64,000 nt of DNA. It comes from Heliocidaris erythrogramma. Its lineage: Eukaryota; Echinodermata; Echinoidea; Camarodonta; Echinometridae. The DNA is taken from positions 37,008,208 to 37,072,207 of the forward strand of contig CM046856.1 of assembly GCA_025617745.1 (NCBI GenBank), read 5' to 3'. Made by a program: the position numbers and the translations under genes. Below the pieces are notes generated by a model. It ran no database searches. It saw only the letters and a list, made by a program, of their open reading frames with translations, and was not told the origin of the DNA. Below, in pieces: positions 1-10,539 of the stretch (positions within the stretch are counted from its first letter, which is position 1; each line of letters starts with the position of its first letter).

Positions 1-334
1 CCCATGTATGCATATGGGAGGGACGATGAACTGATTAGATTTGGGGGTCTCAAGGTCAAAGGTCAAAGGTCACAGAGGTAATTATGTACATAAAAATGGT
101 TCGTTCTCGCAATAACTTCAGAACTGTTTGACGGATCAGCTTCTAACTTGGCCCATGTATGGATATGTGAGGGACGATGAACTGATTAGATTTTAGGGTC
201 TCAAGGTCAAAGTTCAAAGGTCATAGTTCAAAGGTCATAGAGGTCATTATATACATAAAAATGGTTCGTTCTTGTGATAACTTAGGAACCGTTTGGCGGA
301 TCAGCTTCTGGCGCGCGGTCGAAGATTCATCTAG
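1..334 (+). mobile_element. Helitron/Helentron-like repeat, 3' part (copy H1)
   Basis: This is the 3' portion of a repeat found six times in the window; its 5' part lies outside. Two internal minisatellite units of about 120 bp repeat the phrase 'gatgaactgattagat...ggtcaaaggtca'. The element ends in GTCGAAGATTCATCTAG followed by TTTT, matching the 3' ends of copies H2 and H3. At 53-72 there are three AGGTCA half-sites spaced by one base, which makes two overlapping DR1 motifs. Assignment to the Helentron type is inferred from structure. Confidence 0.6.
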
Positions 335-336
335 TT

Positions 337-653
337 TTAATAATGAGTTATTGAATTTTGAAAAATGTATTGCTTTCTCAAAAGTAGCCAGACAATATTG
401 TCAGGATTATGTAAACACACCCATTGTCCATCTTCACCTGTTTGACAAGGCATAATAGAGTTTTTCAGGTATCTGTGGTCTATGACTGCTAGGCTCAAAT
501 GTCTAATTCAGGTGTTAATTACACAGATACCAAGCAAGATCCTCTATTATGCCTTGTCAGATCGACAATGGGTGTGTTTACATAATCCTGACAATATTTT
601 CTGGCTACTTTTGAGAAAGCAATACATTTTTCACAATTCAATAATTTATTAAT
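337..653. mobile_element. Foldback MITE with about 110-bp inverted arms
   Basis: Bases 352-460 are nearly perfectly inverted at 540-645, leaving a loop of about 80 bp. The arms share 'aaaatgtattgctttctc' and 'ggataatg/acacaccc'-type blocks in opposite orientation. No ORF is present. It abuts the CTAG end of the Helitron-like copy, within 2 bp. The family is not recognised. Confidence 0.75.
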
Positions 654-805
654 CAAAAGACAAATTAATACTGAATTAATTGTGCTGCAAGAAGATTATT
701 ATGCTCAAAATAATGTTATGAAAGTTTGAATTGAATTGAATAAAACACTTGAGTTATCATAGTCAGAAGGTAAGAAAAATGGTTTTTCTTTACATAACAG
801 AGGAA

Positions 806-829
806 TTTTTTTTTTTTGGGGGGGGGGGG
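806..829 (+). repeat. T12-G12 junction tract
   Basis: Twelve T are followed directly by twelve G. Similar poly(T)-poly(G) junctions recur at 11659-11699, 12384-12429 (reverse orientation) and 35255-35298. Confidence 0.9.
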
Positions 830-859
830 CAAAATGTTGTCAAAGGGCACTTTGGAGTT

Positions 860-1110
860 ACATTTCAGGGGGTCTGACACCCAGTTCCCGATGGAAAATT
901 TTGTCAGTTTTTACATTTTTGGAATGTACATCCATAGCTCTTCTCACAAGATTTGGTCCCTGAGCTTCAAGGTGAAAAATTTACCCTAATATTTAGGGGC
1001 CGTCTGACACCCCATCCTGACGGAAATTTTTGTCATTTTTTTGTGTTTTGTAATGTCCAGTCATACTACTTCCTCCTGACAAAGTTTGGTGCATGGGGAG
1101 ATGGGGTGAA
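860..1110 (+). repeat. Two diverged tandem copies of a ~125-bp unit
   Basis: Both copies carry 'TCTGACACCC', a 'gacggaaaattttgtca'-like block and 'caaagtttggt'. Copy 1 is about 860-985 and copy 2 about 986-1110. No coding potential is seen. The stretches on either side, 654-805 and 1111-1477, hold nothing I recognise except a CAGTGGAACC MITE end at about 1404. Confidence 0.55.
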
Positions 1111-2108
1111 ATTGACTTGACTTTGGGGCTTCTTTTGGGGGCTCTGGGGGCTAAACCAGACAGCTATGGTAAGGCTGACAACCTTTTTGTCAATGATTTA
1201 GATGGTCTAAGAACTTTAAGGGGTCACATCTTATGGGTAAAATGGGGTGACAATGTCGGGACAGGCTCCCAGACTGCTATAAAAATTTGCAGACAGAAAG
1301 TTTTTAATGGGGATATCGCATGCCCCCCTCAACAACAACCCTGTTTGCTTGTTTAGTAAATCTTGGTGTAACTAGATTAGCCCAAGATCACAGTGATAAC
1401 AATACAGTGGAACCTTATTATAACAAACCCTCATGAGCACAAGGTAAATTTTCTGGTCCATGTATGTTGTATTATCATTTTTTATGCCTCTGCCCACCGA
1501 AGGTGGTGCCGGAGGCATTATGTTTTCAGGGTTGTCCGTCCTTCCGTCCCGCTCTCTTGTTCTAGCGATAACTCAAGAACCACATGAAGTATGAACTTCA
1601 AACTTGGTGCTAGTATGTATCACCATAGGAAGACGATCTGATTAGATTTTGGGGTATGTAGGTCAAAGGTCAAGGTCGCAGAGGCCCATTACTGAAATTT
1701 CAGGTGTTAGCTTCGTTCTCGCGATTACTCAAGAAACATTTGTGGTATGAACTACAGACTTGGTGCTAGTATGTATCACCATAGGAAAAGGATCTGATTA
1801 GATTTTGGGATACGTAGGTCAAAGGTCATAGAGGTCAATTATGAAATTGCAGATTTTAGCCTTAACGTGATATCTCAAGAACCATTTGATCTGATTAGAT
1901 TTTGGGGTATGTAGGTCAAAGGTCACAGGTCAATTTCTGAAATTGCAGGTGTTAGCCTTGTTAACGCGATATCTTCAAACATTGAACTAGTATGCATCAC
2001 CATAATGAGACAAACTGATTAGATTTTTGTTCACGTAGGTCAAAGGTGACAGGTCATAGAGGTCATTATACAGGTGTATGTGAAATTGGTGTTTTTTACC
2101 TTCGTTAT

Positions 2109-2241
2109 TGTTACGATATGCGATACTGTGTATCGGTATCGGCCTACTTCGATTAAACATGTCTACCAACTAAACTAGCCTGTCTGCTAACTGTCGTCAT
2201 TATACTGCGTACCTAGATAAACCAAGGCCTCCAACATGACA
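2109..2241 (+). repeat. 5' LTR of the Gypsy element (133 bp)
   Basis: Runs from TGTTACGATATGCG to CCAACATGACA and is identical by eye to 7664-7796. The preceding GTTAT is the target duplication. Bases 2242-3063 after it are an 822-bp leader with no ORF of note. Confidence 0.95.
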
Positions 2242-3063
2242 TGCTACGGCACCGTCGGGATCTTCGTTAAATCCATAACACGTCTTGATGTAGTTCACGA
2301 CAGCGAACAAATGCCAGAAACCCGAATTTTCGCGCAAAATTAGTTCAGTAGTGCAGCGTCGTTTCGTAGTCGATGTGTAGTGCACAGTCGCATGTACAGT
2401 ACAGTACAGCTACAGGCTTCATAGCCATAACCATAGCCGTAGGCATATACCGCACCGTGGTAGTGCCATAGCGCTAGCGTTGTCACAACTGGCGTGCCAT
2501 AGCCAGCATAGCTGCATGTATGGAAAGCCCCTCACCAAGGGAAAAATCGCGAAAAGGTTTCGAGCTCGCACTTATCGATGCACCAACTGGACCAAGGTTT
2601 GAGAATTGAATCAATCTTCTCGATTATCCACAAGTACCTGTGTTGTGTGTATTATGATGAGTGTATGCCTATTCTGTGTTTGATATAGCCTTATTTGCTA
2701 AATAAGCTAAAAATAGCCAAACTAAACTCAAAAGGAGTGAAATCGACTCAAGTTGCATTAAGCCATTATAACTGTGCTCAAACATTGGCACAGGGGTCTG
2801 CACTAAAATAAGTTAAACTAAAATCAGAAGTGTGAACATTTAACCCTCTTATCTGGTGTGTGAGGACTGAGTGAGAGTGATCAACATTTTCACTGCATGA
2901 GACACCTAATGACATTCTCATATGCGTGAGAGAGTACACAGGTATAAGTGTACGAATTGTCAACACCAGCCTGTAAGGACTGTTCACACGTTATAAACAC
3001 GCACAAGATCTACACTCATTCGTATAATCTGTCGTTATCAATACGTACACGCGAACATACACA

Positions 3064-6000
3064 ATGAGTATGGTGAAATACCCAGAGATGAACTGGGAGG
3101 CTACAGACCTACCCGAAGAGTTCAAACTGTTCAAGCAAAGAATGGAACTTGTGTTAGCAGACCAAGATGTAACTAATGATAAGAAAAAGGCTATCAAAAT
3201 CAAGATTGCTGTAGGCAATGAAGGCTTGCGCAGAATCAATGCGTCGGGGCTATCTGAGACCGACAAAGACAAACCGCAAGAACTGTGGAAACTGCTAGAA
3301 GCACAGTTGAAGGTTAACATCAATTTTCGGATACACCGCTTAGAGCTGATGCGGTATCGCCAGAAAAAAGAGAGTATCGATGGATTCGTTACTAGATGTA
3401 GAGATAAGGCAAAGAATTGCGATTTCGAAGATACCGAACTTGACGAGCGGATCATGGAACTAGTGATCGCTTCAACGCCTATCGTAGAATTTCAGAAATC
3501 CTTGTTGGATCAACCAAAGGGATACAAAGTCGAGGCAATCTTAGTTGAGGGTCGCAAGTATGAGGCAGTTGCGGCAAGCAGACAATGTCTAGAAACGCTC
3601 GATCCTAAAGAAAATGTTGATGCATTTAAGCGTAACCAAGGACGAAGGACTTGTGGGAACTGCGGACGTACCCACAAACCTCGTCAGTGCCCTGCATACG
3701 AAGATGTGTGCCGTGCTTGTGGCACAAAGGGCCATTGGGCCAAGGTCTGTCGGAAAAAACAAGGCGATCGTAGTCGTAAATCAGATGACCGCAAATCTGA
3801 TGACCGCAAACCAAAACAATTAGGATACAAGTCACGGTCGAAATCGAAAAGTCGAAAAAGCAAACCAGTAAGCGAAATGGACACGAGACATGGTACGAGC
3901 ACAGATCATGATCAACCCACAGTCAGTGCATCAAATTTCGCACAATTCGACACCATACACACAAACGGACCACACACAGTCGTCAACTCAGAGGGTACAG
4001 TAGCTTATGCAAACATTGACATATGCCCACAGAGGACAGGACAGCATAAACTATACCTGAAAATAGATTCAGGAGCAAGCGCTAATACCATAACAGTGCG
4101 TACAGTCAAAAACATATATGGTGACAAGTGGCAATCAGTAGTAAAACCTACACCAGTAAAGCTCGTAGCTTACGGGGAAGTACCAATACCATGCAGGGGT
4201 ACCATAGACATAAAATGTAGATACAAGAATCCAAAGTGGTCTACACATACATTCTATGTAGCAGATGTCAAGGGGCCAGCAATCCTAGGGTTGTTAACAT
4301 GTACTGATCTCGGGATTATCACAATCCACGAGATGCACAAAGACACATCTACACATCAAACACCTACACCTACACTTACACCAATCAACAGTGTTAGTGA
4401 CCTCAAACAACAGTACCCAGGACAGTTTGATGCCATAGGAAGCTTTCGCGGGAAAGCACTGCTGCATCTGAAAGATGATGCAAGGCCCACTATAGATGCA
4501 CCTAGAAAGTGCAGTGTCCACTTGAAAGACAGGATCAAGGCCGAACTTGATAACATGGAAAAGCAGGGGGTCATCAGAAAAATAGAGTACCACACAGACT
4601 GGTGTAGCTCGATGACCACTGCTGTGAAGAAAGATGGGTCCATACGGATATGTCTTGACCCCAGAAGGTTGAATGATGCATTAAAGAGATGTCCTCATAA
4701 GGTTCCAACCTTGGAAGAAATCCAACCCATCTTCACAGGAGCGCAATACTTCTCCAAGCTAGATGCGAAGGCTGGATACTGGTCAGTGCACCTAGCAGAG
4801 GAATGCCAAGACCTGACTACCTTCAGAACACCATTCGGAAGATACTGTTTCCAACGATTACCCTTCGGCTTATGCACAAGCCAAGATATCTTCCAGCAGC
4901 ACATGGATAGGATCGTCCAGAATGTGCCTGGCTGTGTATGTATCGCAGATGACATTGCGATTGTTGGAAGAACAGAGGAGGAACACGACAAGAATCTCCA
5001 ATTGCTCATGGAAGCAGCGAAGCAGGAAGGCCTCGTGTTCAATAGCTCCAAGTGTACCATCAAGAAAGAAGCTATCAACTTCTTTGGATCTAAGTACACA
5101 AGATCTGGAATATACCCAGATCCTAGCAAGGTCGAAGCCATCACAACAATGCCTTCACCCAAGGACAAGGAGGATGTCCAGAGATGTCTAGGACTATTCA
5201 CGTACCTAGCAGCATACATTCCCAACTTCTCAGAGAAGTCAGCTCCACTTCGTGAACTCCTTCACAAGGAAATTCCCTTCATTTGGGACGAGGATCACGA
5301 ACATGCCCTAAACAGCATGAAAAGAGCAATCTCATCGGGTGCGTGCCTGCAATTCTATGACCCGAGGAAAGAGACAACCCTCGAGGTCGACGCGTCCATG
5401 AAAGGACTGGGAGCATGCCTGCTCCAAGACGGCAAACCCATAGCTTTTGCTTCCAAGAGTCTCTCCAATGCGCAGTCCAACTACTCAAACATAGAAAGGG
5501 AAACCTTAGCCCTAGTGTTTGGTATCACCCGATTTCATACTTACCTGTTCGGGAAAGAATTCACTGTGATATCTGACCACAGACCATTGGAGTTGATTTG
5601 GAAGAAACCTTTGAGAAACGCACCACCCCGTCTACAAAGACTACTGATCAAGGTACAAGGATACAGGTGCCAAGTCAAGTACCGACCCGGGAAAAAAATG
5701 ATTCTTTCAGATACCTTGAGTCGCCTTCCCAACCCCAAGGAAGCACGTGATATTCCACTGGACATCAGAGTGGAAGCCATCTGCTCTGAAGTAGAGGACT
5801 CCCACGAAATTGACCTGATCTTCTTCGGACAACACAAAAGGGCAGAGCTCCAGAAGGAAACGTCAAGTGACCCTGTTCTTAGGTCATTGTGGCAGATAGT
5901 CACCCAGGGCTGGCCTGAGACAGTCAAGGAGTTGCCGACATCACTAAGACAATTCTGGTCTTACAGAGAAGAGATTGGCGTGTCACACGGTGTACTCTTC

Positions 6001-7143
6001 AAAGGAAGTCAAGTGATCATACCAAAGACACTTAGGGAAGATATCCTTACACAACTTCACCTTGGACACATGGGAATTGAGAGCACACGGCGACTAGCTC
6101 GTGAGACAGTGTTCTGGCCAAACATCAACAAAGACATTGAACGTATCACAAAGCAATGTGATGCATGCCAGGAACACCAAGCAAGGCAACAGAAGGAGCC
6201 GTTGCTTCCCCATGATGTACCTCCAGCACCATGGACTAGACTAGGAACAGACTTGTTCATGCTCAACAGACAAGAGTACTTGCTCGTCACCGACTACTAC
6301 TCCAAATATCCGGTAGTCTATAAGCTGACTGATACATCAAGTGCAGCAGTAGCAAACGTGATGAGTGGGATCTTCAGTCTATTTGGTCCACCAGAGGAGA
6401 TTGTATCAGACAACGGTCCACAATTCGTAGGAAAGCCATTCCAGGACATGTGCAAGAAGTGGTCCATTAAACACACCACCTCGTCTCCGCACTATCCAAG
6501 ATCAAACGGACTAGCCGAGAGAATGGTTCGTACTGTCAAGAACCTGTTGACAAAGTGCTCACAAACTGGCCAAGACAGTCAACTGGCTATGTTGCATCTG
6601 AGAGCAACACCTGTGGACAACCACATGAAATCACCTGCAGAGATGTTGTTTGGAAGACCGATCAGAACAACACTCCCAAGTCATCATCTCTCAAGAGAAT
6701 CCACCATCACTGATCATCTCTTGAATCGTCAAAACAAGATGAAGGAAACGCATGATCGACATGCAGGTTCAGATCTTCCACCACTCCATGTAGGACAGCC
6801 AGTCAGAGTCCTACACCCCAAAGATCATACTTGGATACCAGCCAAAGTATCCAAAATCTGCGAAGAACCTCGGTCGTATGAAGTATCGACACCCAACGGA
6901 GGAATCCTGAGACGGAACCGATCTCACCTGAGAGAGATTCCATCAGCATACCCAACTCCAAAGCGTGTAAGGTTCGACGATGACCACACCACGTCCACCC
7001 AACCAGATACACCACGACACCAAGCGACTTCATCATCAGAGACTCAGATCAATCAAACTCTAAACCCAGCGACAAACTCGCAAACCACTACCAGATCCGG
7101 TCGCAACATTCGGAAACCAGCGAGATATATGTTTGAAGATTGA
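3064..7143 (+). CDS. Gag-pol polyprotein of the Ty3/Gypsy element
   Basis: The 1359-residue frame starts at the ATG at 3064, the first in the long frame after the leader. The order of parts is gag; two zinc knuckles at about residues 197-230 (CGNCG... and CRACGTKGHWAKVC); a retropepsin-like IDSGAS at about 333; RT, with the catalytic box written CIADDIA at about 625 rather than the usual YxDD; RNase H (EVDAS at about 775); an integrase HHCC zinc domain at about 999-1035; and an integrase DDE core from about 1061 to 1146. It encodes the structural and replication enzymes of the element, not a host function. No envelope-like frame follows. Confidence 0.95.
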   Translation: MSMVKYPEMNWEATDLPEEFKLFKQRMELVLADQDVTNDKKKAIKIKIAVGNEGLRRINASGLSETDKDKPQELWKLLEAQLKVNINFRIHRLELMRYRQKKESIDGFVTRCRDKAKNCDFEDTELDERIMELVIASTPIVEFQKSLLDQPKGYKVEAILVEGRKYEAVAASRQCLETLDPKENVDAFKRNQGRRTCGNCGRTHKPRQCPAYEDVCRACGTKGHWAKVCRKKQGDRSRKSDDRKSDDRKPKQLGYKSRSKSKSRKSKPVSEMDTRHGTSTDHDQPTVSASNFAQFDTIHTNGPHTVVNSEGTVAYANIDICPQRTGQHKLYLKIDSGASANTITVRTVKNIYGDKWQSVVKPTPVKLVAYGEVPIPCRGTIDIKCRYKNPKWSTHTFYVADVKGPAILGLLTCTDLGIITIHEMHKDTSTHQTPTPTLTPINSVSDLKQQYPGQFDAIGSFRGKALLHLKDDARPTIDAPRKCSVHLKDRIKAELDNMEKQGVIRKIEYHTDWCSSMTTAVKKDGSIRICLDPRRLNDALKRCPHKVPTLEEIQPIFTGAQYFSKLDAKAGYWSVHLAEECQDLTTFRTPFGRYCFQRLPFGLCTSQDIFQQHMDRIVQNVPGCVCIADDIAIVGRTEEEHDKNLQLLMEAAKQEGLVFNSSKCTIKKEAINFFGSKYTRSGIYPDPSKVEAITTMPSPKDKEDVQRCLGLFTYLAAYIPNFSEKSAPLRELLHKEIPFIWDEDHEHALNSMKRAISSGACLQFYDPRKETTLEVDASMKGLGACLLQDGKPIAFASKSLSNAQSNYSNIERETLALVFGITRFHTYLFGKEFTVISDHRPLELIWKKPLRNAPPRLQRLLIKVQGYRCQVKYRPGKKMILSDTLSRLPNPKEARDIPLDIRVEAICSEVEDSHEIDLIFFGQHKRAELQKETSSDPVLRSLWQIVTQGWPETVKELPTSLRQFWSYREEIGVSHGVLFKGSQVIIPKTLREDILTQLHLGHMGIESTRRLARETVFWPNINKDIERITKQCDACQEHQARQQKEPLLPHDVPPAPWTRLGTDLFMLNRQEYLLVTDYYSKYPVVYKLTDTSSAAVANVMSGIFSLFGPPEEIVSDNGPQFVGKPFQDMCKKWSIKHTTSSPHYPRSNGLAERMVRTVKNLLTKCSQTGQDSQLAMLHLRATPVDNHMKSPAEMLFGRPIRTTLPSHHLSRESTITDHLLNRQNKMKETHDRHAGSDLPPLHVGQPVRVLHPKDHTWIPAKVSKICEEPRSYEVSTPNGGILRRNRSHLREIPSAYPTPKRVRFDDDHTTSTQPDTPRHQATSSSETQINQTLNPATNSQTTTRSGRNIRKPARYMFED

Positions 7144-7650
7144 AAATGAACTCTCAAAGCTAAGAAGAGAGAAGACAGAAGATATGAAGAATGCTGAAGA
7201 CATGTAGTTTAATGTTGTCTAAGAAGTTCATTGTTCGTAATGCATGTATAGTCATAGAACAGCATTATAACCATTTGTTGTATATATACAGGAAAACCAA
7301 GAATCGGATGCTAGCCGAAACATTTGTTTTGCTTGGAAGTAGTTTCATAGATGAATCTGGTCATATCAAAATTATATTCATATTGAGAGGAAAAGTTATG
7401 TAAGTTGAAAGTACGACGACTCATACACTTAAACAGTGGGTTGTACCAATTTGTTCTAATCCAAAAGGAATCTTATCAAACAGAACAGAATATTTTATTT
7501 TGTTAACCTCATTGAGAAAAGCTAGTTATAAAGCAAATAAGCACAGATTTGCATCCTACCAAAAAGAGGAAAAATTATTGTTTTCAAATCTGTAATGTTT
7601 ATACATGCAAGATCGTTAATCATTAATGACCGCCGATTCCCAATCTTTAC

Positions 7651-7663
7651 AGAGGAAGGGGGA
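7651..7663 (+). other. Polypurine tract of the Gypsy element
   Basis: AGAGGAAGGGGGA sits immediately 5' of the 3' LTR, where plus-strand DNA synthesis is primed in this family. The interval 7144-7650 between the coding frame and this tract shows nothing else recognisable. Confidence 0.8.
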
Positions 7664-7796
7664 TGTTACGATATGCGATACTGTGTATCGGTATCGGCCT
7701 ACTTCGATTAAACATGTCTACCAACTAAACTAGCCTGTCTGCTAACTGTCGTCATTATACTGCGTACCTAGATAAACCAAGGCCTCCAACATGACA
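7664..7796 (+). repeat. 3' LTR of the Gypsy element (133 bp)
   Basis: Same sequence as the 5' LTR, followed by the GTTAT target duplication at 7797-7801. The interrupted Helitron-like repeat resumes directly afterwards. Confidence 0.95.
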
Positions 7797-8181
7797 GTTA
7801 TCACCATTTTTCAACTATTTTGTATTCATAAGTAGGAGGAGATAAAGTGATCAGACTTTTGGGTATAAGGTGAAATGTCAAATGTCAAAGAGGTCAATTA
7901 ACATGTAATTAGAGGCTGCTTATTCTGGTTTACCTACATGTATGTTATCACCATATCTCAACTATTTTGTATTCATGACTAGGAGGAGATAAAGTGATCA
8001 GACTTTTGGCTTATAAGGTGTAAGGTCAAATGTCAAAGAGGTCAATTAACATGTAATTAGAGGCTTGTTATTCTGGTTCAATCAAAATTTAAAGCAAACC
8101 AACATGAACGTGCGATATATTTCTGATCTGGCAAGGGCGGAGGCATAAATTTCAACTGTGTACTGTCGAGAATTCATCTAG

Positions 8182-8851
8182 TTTTGCCCTAATATGGCAA
8201 GATAACTTTCATCGGTCCCATGGTCCATTGGAGTTTTTAAACCAAGTTGCTACTGTAAATCTTTGTAATCGAGACCATTGTCTACCAATAGCCTTGAAAG
8301 CTGCAAACCATTCTGAAATTACCTTTTGAAGAAATTCCAACTAATTAATGCACTCGGACCAAGGCTTGACATTCAAATCATTCTGTCTGTAAAAGATACT
8401 GAATGGAACAGAAAAAGTGGCCACTAAACGGGTTGCTTTTCCATAAAACACATATAACCTTCCAGAGTTACGCAACATTAGTGGCGACCGTTTAGAGGTG
8501 GTCAATTTGTGTTTGATTGATTACAGATTTAAAAATTCAGAACTTTTTCATTTCTTATCGGATTTTGCTCAAACTTTCATTGATCTGTTTCCTTAATTTT
8601 TACCCTACTTATAAAACCAACATGATATCAGGGTGGAGTTTTCCTTTCAAGAGATATGGCCTCTGTGACAGGTTTGGCTGTTTGTAACTTATCTTACCTG
8701 TACCTGGGTTGCCCATAATACTCGGGGGTTAGTGTGTTGTATGAAAAACTTTTCCTGTATGGAAATTATTTTCCTATTACTGAGATAGTGATTTTGCTTT
8801 TGCATTGAAGTCACTCTCCAACGTTTTTTGGGTTGTTTTTTGTTTGAGCAG
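8182..8851 (+). other. Probable intron 5' of a terminal exon
   Basis: No recognisable exon is seen. Bases 8400-8510 contain 'gaacagaaaaagtggccact', shared with the CAGTCAAACC MITE at 56010. The 3' end is a T-rich tract (8824-8846) running into GCAG, a plausible splice acceptor. Confidence 0.35.
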
Positions 8852-9129
8852 GGGTGTACCTCTTTCTGGCTTTCACTGCCAATGCAAGGGTGTGGAATCT
8901 TTGTAAAGCTCTCGTCGGCGATGTCAGTAACTCGTCTTCAGTGAGCGGGAAATCAACAAAGGTGACTGGAAGCTCCCATGGAAGCAAGATGAACAGCCAG
9001 ACGGTCGACCAAGGCAAAGTGGATGATAACTTGACGGTCGATTTGAACACCATTCAACGATCGAAGGAAGAGAAGGGAGAGAGTTTGAAGAAATTGGATG
9101 GGAACAGTGTGACTGTGGAGAAGAACTGA
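8852..9129 (+). CDS. Probable terminal exon of an unrecognised membrane protein
   Basis: A T-rich tract and GCAG precede an open frame that runs to TGA at 9127-9129. It starts in phase, with GG completing a split codon before VYLFLAFTANARVWNLCKAL. That segment could be the end of a transmembrane helix. It is followed by about 70 hydrophilic residues rich in Ser, Lys, Asp and Glu, looking like a cytoplasmic tail. No ATG begins the frame, so it would need upstream exons, none of which I could find in the window. I do not recognise the protein. It could be chance, but the acceptor and the abrupt change from hydrophobic to charged support a real last exon. Confidence 0.4.
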
Positions 9130-10085
9130 GGAGGTCCTTCAAAAATCTACAAATGGTCATTTGTCTGTGCAATGTAATTTATTTTTATTTTGGTTCTTGA
9201 TTTTAAAGAGGACCAGCCACCCCACATATTTTGTATATCATTATTAACCTATTGACTACTGAATTCCTTAACTCTCATAGGCTCATAACAATAACTTTTG
9301 ATTCAGAGCCCTAAAAAATATACCAGAAAGAGCAAATATTTCTGCACACACTGTCCATTTTTGCTGCATGACCATATTGCGTTTGATGCCAGGAATTTTG
9401 AAAACGAGAATAAGCTTTACAATCCTTAAATTGGCAACACATTGAGAGGTTCAAAATCATTTTCATCAAAAATGGCATTTTTTATAAACTTTTCAACAAA
9501 ATTCCTAACCATGTATATTGCTCTCAAAGACATTACACCTTATTAGAACCATGTAGCACTAAAAGAAAAATATTGTTGCCAATTCAAAGAACAAATTGTG
9601 GTCAGTTTAGCCCTTAAATACCTGTCCTAAAAGGGTTAATACAGGAGCCACCTTCCCCATAGTGTATGGGTTAAGAGACAGAAAATCACCTCCCCAAATT
9701 AAATGAAACATTAAAATGGTTAAGGTTTAATTTTCACATTAAGCTCTGCATTGTAGTTACTCAGACTGAATATTTACAGGTGCGTTGACTGGCCTTCTGG
9801 CAAGTTGCATTTCCTCGTATTTGTAGTGTATTTAAACTTACGTTAGCTTTTTATAAGGGAAGCAATATTTGCACAATAATATTAAATATGAATGGATTTT
9901 GAAAGAAGTTTCTTCAAAGTTTGTTTCCCATTATTAATGATGGAACCTGCTGATTGTTCAACATTCATCTCTATGTCGCTTTTGTGTTGTTGTTGGTTGT
10001 TTAATTAATTATGACATGACTAGAAGGGAATATTACTAATGACTGCTGCCTCTTTAATCAAGCATATCTATCTTATATATATAAT
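9130..10085. other. Non-coding stretch, nothing recognised
   Basis: Would be the 3' UTR and flank of the preceding exon if that is real. No canonical AATAAA was seen close to the stop. No repeats of families seen elsewhere in the window were recognised. Confidence 0.3.
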
Positions 10086-10369
10086 GATTGAGCTACGCAC
10101 CGTTATTCTCGCAATTTCTTTCACATTTGTATTTCTTTCCACGAGATTTGCCAAAGCTGTTGTATATGTTATTTCCTTACAATAATGTTATTAAGAATAA
10201 TTTATTCCAATGTATACATGTATTCAAAGCATTTGCTTGGATCCAGCTGAGGCACTAGCGGCTTGTCTTGTTCATAAACTCATCTGCCCCCGACAAGAGG
10301 AATTAATAAGGTTGAGGATTTGTCAATCTGTCGGTCAATTGAATCTGGTGTCGCCGAAACCACTAACCC

Positions 10370-10442
10370 GTCTCCGTGGTCTAGTGGTTAAGGCATTGGC
10401 GTTCTAAGCCAACGACCCCGGGTTCGATTCCCGGCGGAGACA
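10370..10442 (+). tRNA. tRNA-Arg (anticodon TCT)
   Basis: The 73-nt sequence folds fully. The acceptor GTCTCCG pairs with CGGAGAC. The D arm is GTCT/AGGC with loop AGTGGTTA. The anticodon stem TTGGC/GCCAA has the loop GTTCTAA, which puts TCT at positions 34-36 after U33. There is a five-base variable loop, and the T arm is CCGGG/CCCGG with TTCGATT. The discriminator base is A. A and B box promoters are intact and a T run follows. It decodes AGA. All stems are perfect, so it looks functional. Confidence 0.93.
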
Positions 10443-10448
10443 TTTTTT
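10443..10448 (+). terminator. Pol III terminator of tRNA-Arg
   Basis: TTTTTT starts directly after the discriminator base of the tRNA, the usual RNA polymerase III stop signal. Confidence 0.85.
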
Positions 10449-10539
10449 CAGCCTTTGCAAAAATTTCAAAAAGGGAGGACAGCTCTGGGGAACTTTGATT
10501 GAGCTACGCACCGTTATTCTCGCAATTTCTTTCACATAT

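Larger units (their letters stand above)
2109..7796 (+). mobile_element. Ty3/Gypsy LTR retrotransposon, looks whole
   Basis: The element is 5688 bp long with 133-bp LTRs (2109-2241 and 7664-7796) that begin TG, end CA and read as identical. The 5-bp target duplication GTTAT lies at 2104-2108 and 7797-7801. A purine tract, AGAGGAAGGGGGA (7651-7663), precedes the 3' LTR. One long frame encodes gag and pol in the order protease, RT, RNase H, integrase, which is diagnostic of Ty3/Gypsy. Identical LTRs imply a recent insertion. Very short LTRs and a fused single gag-pol frame recall the Mag/Steamer-like group, but clade placement needs a tree. I could not identify a convincing primer-binding site after the 5' LTR. 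Confidence 0.95.
1478..8181 (+). mobile_element. Helitron/Helentron-like element (copy H2), split by an LTR element
   Basis: The 5' end reads TTTTTATGCCTCTGCCCACC and forms a hairpin with the following GGTGGTGCCGGAGGCA. The 3' end has the inverted subterminal sequence GGGCGGAGGCATAAA, then an imperfect CAACTGTGTACTGTCG stem, and ends ATTCATCTAG followed by T. The interior consists of minisatellite units with AGGTCA repeats, then 'tatctcaactattttgtatt' units. Subterminal inverted repeats, internal tandem repeats and a 3' hairpin match non-autonomous Helentrons (HINE/DINE-1 type); that assignment is inference. Bases 2109-7796 are a later LTR retrotransposon insertion. Confidence 0.6.
10086..10537 (+). 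repeat. 41-bp perfect direct repeats flanking the tRNA gene
   Basis: Bases 10086-10126 recur exactly at 10497-10537 (GATTGAGCTACGCACCGTTA at the start of each), 411 bp apart. The tRNA-Arg gene lies between them. Both copies run into AT-rich sequence. This could be a duplicated segment end or an insertion scar. Confidence 0.85.

Noticed and set aside
3626-7036. Many 70-176-codon ORFs antisense to or out of frame with the Gypsy polyprotein
   Set aside because: Shadows of a strongly coding frame with no independent motifs.
1478-8181. The AGGTCA-rich repeats as a plain satellite array
   Set aside because: Defined, repeated ends with inverted subterminal sequences and a 3' stem-loop occur in several dispersed copies, so a mobile element fits better.
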